A DNA stretch of 64,000 nucleotides from Sipunculus nudus (taxonomy: Eukaryota > Annelida > Sipuncula > Golfingiida > Sipunculidae). Where the stretch lies: assembly GCA_026874595.1 (NCBI GenBank), contig CM049315.1, forward strand, positions 34,116,164 through 34,180,163. Reading direction: 5' to 3'. Shown here piece after piece: positions 38,561 through 53,500 of this stretch. A program made the translations under genes and the position numbers. Position 1 is the first letter of the stretch. Each line of letters begins with the position of its first letter. Below the pieces are notes generated by a model, which was not told the DNA's origin, ran no database searches, and saw only the letters and a program-made list of their open reading frames with translations.

Positions 38561-41500
38561 CAGGATGAAGACGCCTTAGTGTTGAATGTTTAATTCAACC
38601 AAGAGCAAATCTGTAATCGACAAACGTTCTTTCATGTTTTGCGATAGCAGGCCTTTGTGTTTCACGCAGATTAAATGTTATACGATAATAAAACTTGATG
38701 ACCCACAGTCTTGTTCTGAAAGAAAGCTTTACGTTGTTATTTCCACAATGGGATCATGTCAGGAATACGACGAGTTCTTATATGGTTAGGACCTGTATAC
38801 CGATATGACATGACATACCCTAACATATATACGATACAGGATCCAGAAATTATGTTTTCTACTTAACTAAAAATAAAACGTTATGAATTGCATTTGCATG
38901 TTCGTATGAGAAGAATTTTATCTATCACATATTTAACTTTATATGTAAAATTATTCATAATGAGTCTTCAAAATTAAAATAAAATGGATTAATTTCAATT
39001 GAATTAATAGTGTACCTTCTTTTGTAAAAAGATTGACCCATGCTTTTTGTTGCCTCTTCGAAAAATATGTTTTTAATGTATGACATATTTTTACAGATGG
39101 TTGAACAGTTGCTGTCAGCCGGAGTCAATCCGAATCAGACAAACCTGGTGAGTAAAGAATAATTTTTATTCTAACATTTTTAGAAAGCTTTAGTTTATCA
39201 ATAATGTTGATTAATAAACATACACACACACACACACACATGCATATATATATATTCATTCTTTAGAAGGATAGATTCTCATAGTATTTCAAATTTCATC
39301 TGCTCAGATGGACCGACAAACCAGTAGTAATTCAATCAAAGCAATCTAAATGAAAATTATACGTGATCCAACGAAAACTCTCTTTAGGCAGCTGGGAAAT
39401 ATAACCAAAGTGTATGAATTGAATCAAATGGTTTAAGGTTTCCTCAGATCAAGATTTGTGAAAATCAAACACTGGACCACCTCAGGACTGTGTGCCTTTA
39501 CCAATTTGCAATATTAGAATTGATGTTTAGGCCATAACCCTATTCTATAAACAATAAAGAAAATCTGTCGAATTAACTTGTTAGAATACGGATAACAAAA
39601 AAGAGTGTGACAAATATGAGAAAAGCAGTAACATCACCCAAGGTAGCCACCATGAAATAAAATCATCTCGGAATTTAATCTTAATGTTTTTATCATGTGA
39701 TTGTTTTCGTACATACATCCGAAAAAGAGGGATATTACAATGCAGTTTTTCACACTTAAGTGAAAGGATTGAGTGATTCGTTCTTGTGGATTGTCTCGAA
39801 ATGCAACCAAGTCTATTTTTTTATGTGCACTGCTTAATTATAATATGTACCTTGTAGTGAAGGCATTCGAATCTGGAAGTTGTCCACTTGTTTTATTAGA
39901 ATATAAATACTGTTTTCCTCACAAATTAATCACATTGATGTTCACAGAGTGTTATTTTGTTTTTTTATTTTTAAATAGGACGGAGAAGCTCCACTTTCTC
40001 TATCAATCAAGCACAGGTCTTTGACGGATAATGACAGGACAACGGTACTTAAACTTTCTCTTAAATTCTTAATCTCGATGTTAATGCAATCCTATTAGAG
40101 AATCGATTGTGTTATATTCTGATTTACATTAATACTTTTAATATACCTCAATAAAATATTTACTCAACCCAACCTCTGGCCATCTATTACACATTGTATT
40201 TTGAAAACTTATCAAATCAATGCATTTTTACATAGCTCATATGTTGTCAGGTTATTGAGTTACTCTTGAATCATGGCGCGGAAGTGGATCGCCGAAACAA
40301 GGTTGGATCATTTTGTACCTCACTTAAACAAAAATATTTTTAATCTGATGAATCCGTGTCCAATTTCACAAATAGTTTGTACATTGCCTTGTGATGACTG
40401 TTGACACCCACTATTTTTCACAATTTTTCATGTTATGTGCAATAGGTAATACTGCAGTCGCTGACTTTTTACAAATATACCACAAACAGAGTTAATTTCG
40501 TCAACATTGTCTACAAATGAAAGAGGCCATGTTTCCGAATTTACCGATGCCCATATTTCCATTTTGAAGCGACACGCTGGTTTAATTATGTTCACATTTT
40601 CTTTATCATCATAATTAGGATGGGGAAACGGCACTGCATGTGGCAGCAATATACGATGAACCAGAGGTAGCCCGGATGTTTCTGGCGGCAAATGCAGATA
40701 TTTCCATCCAGTCAAAGGTAATTTTAATCTAAAAGATGTTGTAGTCAATACGTTATATCACACCTATCAGTATAGACACTACGAGATTTGAGAGACTAGA
40801 GATGAATTGACTGTTCATTTCAATTATAGTTTTAAGTTTTTTGCCATATCCCAGGACAATGCCTGTATTCTTACGATAAGTTCTTGAGTTTTTATTCTGT
40901 TAGCGCTGAACACGCCAATATATATGAACCCACAATTAATATTTTGATTATTATTTTTTAATTAGGTAAATGTAGAGCTAAGTCGTAAGTATATGACTTT
41001 GTACGATGTACAGCGGTTTCATTTATATTTCAATGATATTTCAAAAGTCATGCATCACCAGCTTTGTTTAGTTAAAGTAAATGGTATGTTATTCCATTCT
41101 TTAAAAGGTAATTATCGCAATAATATAACGCAAGAATAATCTCCATGAGCCTATGTCTCGGCTGTTGTCATATGATACTAGGTTCATTAGAGAGGGGATC
41201 CTCGCCTTTCAAGAAAATAGAGAACTATATACAACTGTGTATATAGACCCAAACCACTTAGTATCAGAAGTTGGCCATTGGTGTCGCTAGTATACCAGTG
41301 TGGTGTTCGATTGTTCCGAGCATAATCATTTGGTGGTTTTCATGAAAAGCCATATATATATTTTCATATATACATATATATATATATATATATAAATATA
41401 TATATACACGAATATGATAAGGTAGATCATTGTGTATTTCAGGATGGATGGACCTCCCTCATGCATGCTGCCAAAAAAGGTCACGTGAAGACTTTGAAGG

Positions 41501-44500
41501 TACTCCTCCAAAACTGTCCACAACCAGACCTGACTAACTGGGTGAGTTAATAACCTATACCTACAAATGCAGCACATAATAAACAAATGTTGCCAATGTA
41601 CCTAATAAATAAAAACATTTTGGAGAAAATTGTCACGATGTACATGTATCTAGATTAGAAAACAAGTGAGATAAGTAAATCTTATGGGCTCTAAAGGGGG
41701 ACCTAAAAATAGCATTTATTTCACAATGTTCCATTTTGCACCGACCAATCCCAAGGCGCATAGCAGGATTTAAATGCTTGTCAAGTTGTGCATAATCAGG
41801 TTATATGGTGATAAACCTACGTTGTACTACTTCCATACCCGTAATACATGTAATACATGTATCCTTAAACTTCAGTCCCAAGAAACTGCGTTGATTCATG
41901 CTGCAAGAAGAGGTCACTATCCAGTAGTTGACGAACTGCTTGAGGCTGGCGCCAACATAGAACACCGAACCCGAGTGAGTTGAAAAATGTTTCCATTAAC
42001 GAAATGTGGTTTTACACTAGGTATTCTCCAGTTTACTTAAATGAATCTATTCGTCTGTCTTGAATATATTTGTGTGATGCAACCAAGCATGCTGCATATT
42101 ATACAAGATTTCTCCTCATGGACCACACCAACATACCGAAAGCTCTAATTAATTATTTTTCTTTCCGATGGATCAGATTGGATATGCATGTATGTATAAT
42201 CACCTTTTCCTGGTGCATGCATTTTTTTATTTATACATTATTAATGTTATATATTATATATTGTTAACAATCAGATGTGCATTTTTCAGCTATTTATGTA
42301 TTTGTTCATGGTTACACATATGCTCCTCGTCTTAATATTTTTTCGTTCCTGTTCATGTTTACTATGCTTGCAATTTAATCTGTACCTTTCCATCTGAATT
42401 CTTGGCTCATATAATATTTAGATTATAGAAGTTAGATACAATCACCTATGTGAGGTAGGTAACAAAACAAACTTTCACTGCAAGTATCTCCTCGGTGTAC
42501 AAAATAACGCATTGTGTTTCCATTATCATTTCAAACTGAAATATACTTTTTCATAGTTTTCGCAAGATCGATGGAAATGTTGAATTCGACATATATCAGT
42601 TATCATCTGACTTAAAACTTACAATCCAGAGATAACTGTATGATGCACAACGGGGTAAAAACACATGTTTGAACATCCTGAAAGTCAAATTCTATTTCGT
42701 AACAATTTTCCGTTGTCCGTTTGTCCAGCCGTCCGTCCGAATGTCCGTAAGCAGGGCAAAAATTGTAACCGTTTGACCTAGTAATTTCTAACTGAACATC
42801 CAACGAGGTCCATAAAAAAATCTCCCAAGACACCAGAAATTAGGTCATGGCGACCTATATTCTGACTTACGGGGCTTAACCTCCAGGATATTTAAAAAAA
42901 ATTGAAACAAAAGCTCCAGTCAAAATAACTAAAGAATTGATTGCCATTATTCTCTCCATGCACATTGATCATGGAGTGTTCAATCATTTCCTGAAGACTC
43001 GTGATGCCATCTGTAGTTTTTCTATTTTTACGCTTTTTTCCCTCTATTTTTGAGACCCTCAAATAAAGCAGTCCGGAAGATAGGACACACGGGGCAAACG
43101 TTAGACCTAGAAACTTTTATTTGCACATCCTGGAAGGTCCTATGCAAATCTCCTTGGAAACCTAAAATTAGGTCATGGTGGCTTATTTTCTGTAAACTAC
43201 GAGCCGAAAACATGATTTTGAGATCCAAGTGAGACAATCGGGGCACAAATTGTATCCTTTGGTCTAGAAACCTTTTACATGACATTCAGGGAGGTCTAGG
43301 GTAAATCTCCTGGAATTTGATGATGGTGACTTATATTTTGCAAACTACGGGCCGAAAATTGTGAGCGCCTTGAAAGTCAGAAGGGCAAACATTGTATCTG
43401 CTAACCCTAGTTTAAAAACAAGCTAAAGATGGTGAAGGTCCTTTTTAGGATGACATAAAAAGTTAAAAGATTCCTGATATATATAAGCGATTGGGAATTT
43501 ATGGCATCGAATACCAATAATACAATTTTAAAATCAATGCGCTGTCTCAATGGGAACCATTGAAGTTCTTTAAGTACTGGTGTAATGTAGTCGCGCTTCT
43601 TGGCTCCAGTTACAAGCCTAGCTGCTGCATTCTGCACTCTCTGCAGCTGGTGAGGTGAACTGCCAGGAAAACAACATAACTGTGGGAACAGTCAAACCTT
43701 GAACTGTTGAAAGCATAACTTTAAGTTATTAGTGAATCCCGAGTTAGGAAACCCTTAATCCTAGTTATATTATGCAGGTGGTAAAAAACCAAACAGCATA
43801 TATTATTTACATGCTTGTCAAGGCACAGCCCTTGGTCAGAAACTACCCTTAGATTTCTGGCACTGTTTGTTGGCAAACCACAGAGTCAAATATGTTAAGA
43901 GTTTTAAACTGTATTTTTTTACCTTTGTTGGTTTGTATCTTTAACCGTAACCTCAGTTTTATCAGTATTGAGTGTATGCAGATTCTAACACATCAAAACA
44001 CCTATGTCGTGCAGGCAGGGTTGAAAATAGAAATAGGAACCTTTGATTCTGGTTTAAATGATACGTTAATCGGACTGTCATCAGCATAAAAGTGATAATC
44101 CATTCCATGTTGTCGCACTAATTCATCAGGCGGAAATATGTAAATTGTAAAAACAGATTCACCAGCACAGAACCTTGCGGAACCCCGTAAGTAGTCTGAG
44201 CTGGAGAGGACTTATAACCTGAAACACTGATACACTGACTACGATTCCACAAGTATGACCGGATCCATTTCAAGGCATCTCCAGTTATTCCAAACCTTGT
44301 AGACAATCGTTGTAACAGGAGCTCGGGATCCACTTCATCAATGGCAGCAGATAAATCAAGTATTGTGAGAATGGATACTTGTTTGGAGTCCATAGCCCAC
44401 AGGAGATCCTTATCCTTTAAGCAGACATGTCCACTGCTCTGAAATGGTCTATATGCAGACTGCTGGTCTTCATACGAATTGTTTTACTTCATGTATGAAG

Positions 44501-47500
44501 TGATCAGAGTTGCAACGATCTTTTCTCACAGTTTGGTAAGGAATTGAATATAAGATATTGGTCGTATCTCGAAACGTGAGCGTTTTCCAAGAAGGTTATT
44601 CACTATTGCAAATAGAGCCTTTGAGTCATCACCATATTCCGCTAGCTTCCGTGTATAAAATGATTATTTGGCCATAAAAATTTGCTGATTTTTTTCTTGT
44701 CTGTGCTTCACGTTCATTTCATAATGAACTGTTAATTTGGATACTCTCCACTGTCTCTCTAACTTCCGCAACTTACATTTTGGCAACCTCAATGTCAGGC
44801 ACATACCACGGTGTATTTCCAAGTGTCAATATGTCTTTGGTAAGAAGTGGTGCATGGTCACCCATTACAGATTTCAAAACACTTATAATAAGTGACATTA
44901 AACTCCAGACCCTTGGTTTCACAAATATTATATCTATCAGAACTATCCCTTGATAGAACTTCAATATTAATTGATTTCAGCTTCCAAAATTTCACAGTTT
45001 TACTTTGATGTATACTCTGCGAGCAAGATGTCAAATATCTGATTATGATGACCTAGACAGTCGGACAGGCATAAATTTTATTGACTAGACCCAGAGTCTT
45101 CTAACGTAACATCCGGGGATCTTCATGGATATCTGAAATTAGGTCATGGTAACCTATATTCTGCGAGTTACGGACCAAAAGCAAGATTTTAAGCACCTAG
45201 AAAGTCAGCCTGGCACTAAACTTTGTTGATGAACTATCATTTTGTGAAATGACATCCTAGGAAGTCCTTGGAAGGTCTCCTTTGCATCCTGTGACCTATA
45301 TTCTCTGAGCTATAGGGAAAAAAAACATGATTTTAGTACTGATAAAGTCAGATGGACACAAAACAATACGTTTGGACCTAGAACCTTCTAAATTAAAACA
45401 TAAGGAGGTCTTGGCAAATCTCCTTCAGCGCCTGAGATAAGGTAATGTGGACCAATGTTCTGTGAGCTAGGAGTGCAAACCTAATTTTGAACAGCCAAAA
45501 AGAAGACAGACACAAACCTTTCATGTGCCCATTCACCTACCTTTTGTAAAACAGTTTACGTGATTTCTGGCTTCCTCGGTGTATATTATTAAAGATCTAA
45601 GGGTAATTTTGGTTGTGAAAAGTTCTTATAATGCCTTTGTGAAGGATGTATAAATTTGTTTATCAACATGTTGATGTCAACATGTCAACACAGCAATGTT
45701 GACAAATGGGAAAAGCGTATAACCGAAGGTGTTAGGTTGCATTTATGCGGAGGCAGAAAGGTCACTTGTTGCAAAACGCTCTGGCTTATCTGACTTGCTG
45801 CCAGATGCTCATGTTGAATTTGTTTTGATTATTTTGGCGGACCCAACGTATTATAAACACGTTGATGTAAACAAAACAGCCTGTGTCCGGTAATATCCAC
45901 CTTTCTGGCCTATTTTTTTATAAAAGCTCCCAGGGATCACATTTTGTTTATAAAGGTCAGATAGGTGATTAGGCCTCTTTAACTGTTAACATATTGGGCA
46001 CTCGCTTCCTATCATTTTATTTTGTATCCTGGTGTCACCCAGGCCCGGTGTCTCCGCACATGCGGGTCCTGGGTGTGTAATCATCCCCATTGCTGGGTCA
46101 TAACACCGAGGAACCCCCCCCCCCCAAAAAAAAGGCGCACTCGCGTGTGAGTGATACACGGCTGTGGGGCACAGCCTTCCCATTAATCCTGCAGAGCGCT
46201 CACCCTGGGTGGGGGCCGACCGTGAAAAACCTCACAAGTCTCGGCTGAGATTCGAACCCACGATCTCCCGGCTTTGAGTCCTGCGCTCTACCCTTGAGAC
46301 CTTCTTTCTTAATGTAAAGGACCTAGGGAGGTCATTGTAAAGTCTCCTTCGACATCTAAAATAAGGTCACTGTGACCTATATTCTGAAAGATAGGTGAAA
46401 GAACATGATTTGAGCACCATATAAGACAGATTTGCACGATTTGTTACAGTTAGACCTTGAGACCTCTAATATGATTAAGATGAAAGGAAGTTCCGGTAAA
46501 AATTCCTTGGATACCGGATATAATGTCACTCTGGCCTATATTCTGCAAGCTGTGTAGAAAACATGATTTTAACACTCTATTAGTCTGGTGGGCACACATG
46601 TAGCATTTTGACATAGAAAATTTTTAACTAAGAGTCTAGGGAGTTCCTGGTTAAATCTTCTTGGAAAGCCTAAATAAGGTTACTGAAACCTATTTTCTGA
46701 TGATTTTGGGCAAAATCATCATTCTTATCCCTCTGGAAGCCATTTTCCCATTTATAAGGTTCCTTAACAAATCTGTTTCCCCATATTATTACATCATTGA
46801 TTATTGCATGCGTCACCTGTATGTCAAATTCAGCTGAGCGTCATGGCCCATGTGCCACATTAGCTGTGCAGTTGACCTCGCAGCGCAGCATGAGCTCCCA
46901 CTTTTATGTTCATTATCGGTAGCACCTGCAAGTCCTTTGTTCCTGTATTGCTGTTTCAACACCCATGTCTCCTACACTGCATGCAGGTTATGACAGAAAA
47001 AAAATAGAATTGGTTATGGCAATATTTTAAATCTTGTCTTTTTAGAAATCCCAGATTCCAACATCACCAATAGGAAGCTGCAAAAATCATTTTAGTTCTT
47101 TTCGCTGTTGTTAATAGGTAACTGTTGTCGTATAGCTTGACAGCTTGTTAAATTATTTACCAGGTTTTTTTTCATGCACCTAGCTAGCCCACTAAACATC
47201 CAACAATTGTACACCTTTGGTTACAACATATTATCATGATTAATAAGCTGAGCATCGTGTCGCATGGGTCACTTATTAGAAAGTCTGATCAATATAGCGA
47301 CTGATTAATATGGAGTATAAAAAATAAGATATGGAAGAGTTTAAAAAGGTTTATGAAGCAGGTTTCTTCACTTACATTTATTTTTTTTTATTTTAGACAG
47401 GCGAGACGCCACTGATAGCAGCCGCTCGACATGGTCAGCTGACGGTGTTATGTAAATTACTTCTGAGGGGAGCTAATATGGACCACAAAGACGTGGTGAG

Positions 47501-47513
47501 CTGATATGTATTG

Positions 47514-47547
<34 letters not shown>

Positions 47548-50500
47548 CTAAAACGAATGCGATCTTGAACGACTGCAGTGTATGACCACTGCGTGAGGAG
47601 TGTATAATAGCTGATATACGTTTATAATATTCTCAGCTGTGATTAACCAAATTATCATCTCGTTTATATTTTATTTGAACAGAGTGGACTGTCAGCCCTC
47701 CCAACAGCAGCTGAAGCGGGACACTCAGCTATTGTTCTGGCCTTGCTTTGCGCCGGTCCACTGGACCAAACCATCAGAGAAGTGAGTTAGTTTAGTTTTA
47801 AAATAAAACAATTTCTTATACTTTAACAATGTAGGCTGATTTCGTCGAAATTCGGGGACTCATGATCTGATTTTTATACCTTCACTAGGTGGTTGGTTAG
47901 TTGGGTACTTTGTACTTTAGTTAGTTGGTTTGTCAGTTAGCGCTTTTACGTAAAAACCTGAACGAACCTGGGAAAATTTTATGGTGGTTTAGAGTAAAAC
48001 CCATGGAAAAATCCATCAACGTTTGGATGTTATCCAGATTATCACAGCATATTTTTAATTCAAAGGATTCCATATCATTCTTGGATTAGGAGGCAATTTA
48101 CCATTACTACGTGCTGTTTTTTTTTCTGAAGGTGCAAAAGAAAATTTGACGAATTCTGGAAGAGGTTTTCATGTAGGCCGAAACTTCAGTTCTATTATAT
48201 TTACATAATATTATACGTGCTTAATTGTGTATGAAAGAATGAAAAGAAAAATATATTTTTAATATTTGGTACAGACCTAGTGGCCTTATCATTACTATGC
48301 CTGAAAATAAATTGATGTTCTTCAAGACAAATATTCATCTTAGTGTGTTTGTATCTTGCCTATTAACAAATCCTATATACAGTGCTTGTCCTTAAAATAG
48401 GCTAAGATTTGCGCGATCAACAATGACAAAGAACACGTTCTGGAGGTGCTGAGCAATTGGGGTAACAGACCTTCCCGACAGACGGTATTTCTGTGTTATT
48501 TCATTCTTCGTATTGCTCATACCTCGCTGGTGAGCATATCAATACCGCAACATACAACACTAAACACGTCTCAAACCTTTGTCACTCTATGCAAGATATA
48601 ACGGCACGAAACTTTACATGTGACATGTTGCTTTACATTTTATATCATTACAGAGGTTTACGGTGAAGGTAATGTTCGTCTTAGTACGTTTTGTTTGGTT
48701 TTATTTATTTATTACGAAACTTATTTGAAAGTTAAATATTCCAAAACCATTTACATACACTTAATATTTTTAAATTAATATTGGTGTAAAATATAAATTT
48801 ATATGTTTTTATTTCTAAGTGGTATAATCGTTATATTATTCATGAATATATCATTCTTTATCACCATTTTAATGTCCAATAAAATCTATACATTAACACG
48901 CGCATGTGTAATTGACATTAATGCATGATTTTAGAAAGTCACACCATGGTACCGTACCGTTTCTCTAGTAAATGCTTTCAGCAAATTAATGCATCTCAAA
49001 TAACATCATCAGGTAGTCCTGACGCTTGATTTTCTGACATGCTTCATGCCGGGGTATCCTTTTAACTAATGTTGCAAACTTGCAAATAACTGAGGGAATT
49101 CCTTATTAAGGGTATACATATTCTAGAACCACGGAACTGTACTAAAACTGGCTGCGGAATGTCAGACTAAGGAAGAGGAAATTATGTTCATGGGAAAATT
49201 AGAAAATCTATTGTTCACAGATGAGGTACGTATCACCTATTTACTGTCATTTACTCTGTATCTAACTATTCAAATTTACAGAAAACTCTGTAATTACAAA
49301 TACTCAGATTGTTTTCTTTGTATATATTTTCATGATTCATTGCGCTTTCTCTACCAAAATCATTTTATGTTTGAAAAGTATGTTTTGCTTTTATGTTTAA
49401 TGCCGGCCACATAGGTGAAGTAAGATCATGATTGCCCTAATAATGTCAGTCATGGCATCTGCGATCCGGTTTCGCTCTATGACCTCAAGATAATTAACTT
49501 CGAGACTATTTAACTTATTTTTTTTTGGGGGGGGGGGGGATAATCATGGATATTTCCGCTGCAGCAGCGTATTAAAAGATATTAAATATATTTCCGGGGT
49601 AGAGGAAAATGCATAAAACAACGGTTTAAATTTTTCATTGTGTTATATAGGATGTGTCCTTTCATCATGATGAAATTCCCGGTCTCAGCGACGTATTGCC
49701 AGGCACAGATGTTCTCTACGAAAATTATCCATTTGATGCCATTGAAGTGAGTAGAAATGTCCTCAACACTGATAATATTTAAACAAATTAATGCCCTAAA
49801 ATAAAATCGTGTGTACCGTTTTCAAAGATAATTAAACGTTTCTCAGTTGGGCAAAAGGTGACGCTACCTGACGCTAAACGGTATGCGGATTGCGGCAGCG
49901 GTATGCGCGGTATAGGTTCACGTGGGGCACTATAATCGGGCGGGCGGTAAAACACTGCTAATGCCGCTATCACTGGCTGCGCTCAATTATCCCGGCGTTT
50001 TAAACTCACTGTATAATAATACATCAACCCAATACTTCTTTGGGCTATGCTGATTTAATTTAGGTCACGTTGAAGCCTGGTCAGGTGGTAACCGGGCGCG
50101 GTATGCGGATCCTTTATTCCCTAAGAATTCTATTTTACCGCATGTCTCATGCCCAATACCGCATACCGCGGGCCAGGTTTAGTGATTTTAAAATCCCCCC
50201 CCCCCCCCATTTCAGAGTACTGGGGGGGGGGGGGGGGGTAATTTGAAATCGATTTCAGATTAACCCCCTCTCCCCCCTCCTAAAAAAAATAATAATAATA
50301 AAATTTTACTTATGATTATTTAGATACTTTCCTTATACATATACATTAACTTAAGTAACAAACGTTGATATAGCAGAGAATCGAACTCATGCGAGATACT
50401 TTATTGGTACATACTATTAGTGAGCCATTGGTAATTGGACGGACCGACATACAGGTCAGTACTATAATACGATCCGCCTATAAGACGGGCGTTAAAAAAT

Positions 50501-53500
50501 CCTTTAAAAAGTGTAAAATTCAATAAGTGTGACCAATACTTAATCAAGTGAGGAGATCAATAAGATACACCTGGCATGTTAATTAAAATGGGATGTGAGT
50601 AACGTTTTTGAGATAATACGTGTTATGGAGTGGTTAAGGACAGAGAGACACATGTACAGCCCGACGGAGCTGACCACTATATCACAAGCCAGCTGAGGAT
50701 GTTGTTAATAAAAATATCAGGACCGGTGAGCTTCCATTTAAACAAAAAAGTAATCATATTAGCTTGATCAGCGAGGGGGGTAATCTGAACAGTAGGGGGT
50801 AGCCTGAAATCGATTTCAGATTATCGGGGGGTAACCTGAAAGAGGAGGTTATCTAGTCTTTACACCGGTAAACGCTTAATGATAAAATAACTAGAGCGAA
50901 CAAAGTCTTTTTCGCATACCCCTAACCGAAGACCGCATATCGCGCGCCCGGTAAACGCAGCTTTACATATGTCACCATATCCAAAACTTCCACTTCTTAT
51001 GTACTAAATCTCTATAATCTTCCACGTAATACACCAATATATTCATTTATTTCAAACATCTTTTACCAGGATAGCCTATATTCAGCTCATTTGCTGTTTT
51101 CAACAGGGTCCTGCATAAAGTTAGAACATATAAAATGAATAAAATGTACAACATACAGATACAGATTAAACATGACATAGTGCTATATATATTAAATGCA
51201 TAGCGCGAACGATTAAAAGATGTAATGCAGTTATGGAACATAGTGGTTACATAGAAGACATTGAAAATAAAATAAAATACATATCAATCTCAAGAAATTG
51301 ATGAAAGGTAGATCTATAGTATTATACAAGTCAGCATAATATAAAATTGTGCTATCGTCACATCAAACATCTATATAAACGCTTAAAATGGTCGTGATCT
51401 GAGGCATACTTTAAGGATAAAGGCAGCTAATTCCATAGATATGGACCTGCATAGCTAAAACTAGATTTAAAACGTTCACGCCTGGGCCTGCATGGGTAAA
51501 ATCAAATTATGGCTGTCAGAAGACCGTGTTTCAAATGGCATCCGTTGCAACCTGAGACCAATTTTAAAATATTCAGTTACGTCTTCAGACAAACATTTAT
51601 ATACAATTGAACACATAAAATATCGATACCTTTCTTCCACAGTCATCCAACCTAGATGTTTAATTATAATGACGCAGACGAAGTGTTTTTGTCAAAATTT
51701 TTTGTAACGACGCGTGCGGCTTTGTTCTGAAGCTTTTGGACTCTATTTAAATAAGATTTAAAACAATTGCCCCAAACAGATATGCAGTAATCTATGTGAC
51801 TTTAAAAAAGGTCAAAATATACATAATTCAGGCTGGTAGTCGACAGGATCTTACTGAGGCGAAAGAGTATTCCTAACTTAGATTTTAATTTTTCGCATAG
51901 GAGCTGAATATGCTCTCTCCAAGTCAGATTAGAGTCAATGATTATACCTAATAATTTCGTACTCTGGATAGGATGTTATGTGATATCATTTATAATGATC
52001 TCTAAATCGGAAGATCGGATTTTCTGATTTTGGCCGAATAAAATTACCGTGGATTTTACAGGGTTTATACAAAGTCGGTGATTATGTAACCACTTAAGAG
52101 CGATGTCAATAAGTTTCTGAAGGCGGTTAGTCGCCTCAGTGGGTGAATCTGAGGAAGCATATATTGAGATGTCATCAGCATATATCATACATTTCTCTTT
52201 TAAATATTTAGGCAAGTCATTAATATACACAAGGAATAAAACCGGACCTAGAATTCTGCCATGAGGGGTCCCGTTATTCATTCTCCATTCACACATACCA
52301 ATTGTCTCCTGTAAGACAAATAATTTTTAAACCAAATAAGTTCAGTATCAATGACGCTGTATTGTTTTAGTTTGCTTAATAAAATTGAATGATTTAGGCT
52401 GTCAAATCCCTTTCTTATGTCCATGAAGCAAGCTGCAGTAATTTTATTATTGTTCAAGTTTGTTAAACATTCATCTATTACTGTGTGCAGTGAGAGAGGC
52501 GCAGATCTATTTGAGAATAAGTAAATTGTTTATCCGAAAATACTTTGTTTTTACAGAAAAAAAGAAATTAAGTTATGTTTGAAGAATTATTCCAATATTT
52601 TATGTATATGACCAATGATAGATATTGGTCGATAATTATTTGGGTCCCTTTCGTACCCGAGCCTTTATATATAGGAACGATCTTGGCAGTTTTCCAGTCA
52701 TTAGGGATTATACCACTTTGGAGGGACCAATTAAACAGATACGCCAGGCTTTGTGAAATTAATAGGGCGGCTATTTTAGAAGAATACCAGACACACCGAG
52801 AATATCGTCAGAGATACGAGGGCTAATTTTTAATAAATGTGATAAAACGAAATTTGTTGAAACAGACGGAAAATGAAAGGAGGAGGAGGTTCCGGCACGC
52901 TATCGATAGGGCCGGTGTTATGAAAACTATTACCATTATTAGTCTCTATCATACTAAGAAAATTGTTGAATTTATTGGGACTTATATCGAGTCTAGAAGT
53001 ATCATTGGTTGATTTAGATGGTTATTAAATGCTTTAAGGTCTTCCAGATTCAGCCTGGTATATGTTTATCACCTGAAATCTGACCGTCACAGAAACAGAG
53101 CAATTAAACTCCATGTATATTGCAAACTGAAATATACAACTGTGATATTAACTTTAACAGTTTTTATTTTTTTCACAAGACCGATCGATTAGTTGTTTTT
53201 GAGGGAAATTCAACAAGTACATGTATTCATATCTAATTTTACAAAATATTGAAAATTTACCCTGCATAAGACATTTACATATTGTTTGTTTCATGCGGAC
53301 TAATATTTATGTGCTTTATTAAAGGCTGATGCACCCCGGCTGTGCAGCTATACATCCGCTGGTCATCTTCTTGGGGTCCGGGATATATTTCAAGCTTGGA
53401 ATCAAATGGTATATGAAAACATACAAACTCACAAACACATATTTATAAGCAAAGGTAAATATGGTTAAATCCCCTTTTTCAATTCAGGTAAGTTAATTTT

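Noticed and set aside
38759-38786. Small segment gaatacgacgagttc with cag before and gttagg after, like a third copy of exon 7
   Set aside because: Only a short stretch resembles exon 7 and it is far too short for a repeat; probably chance.
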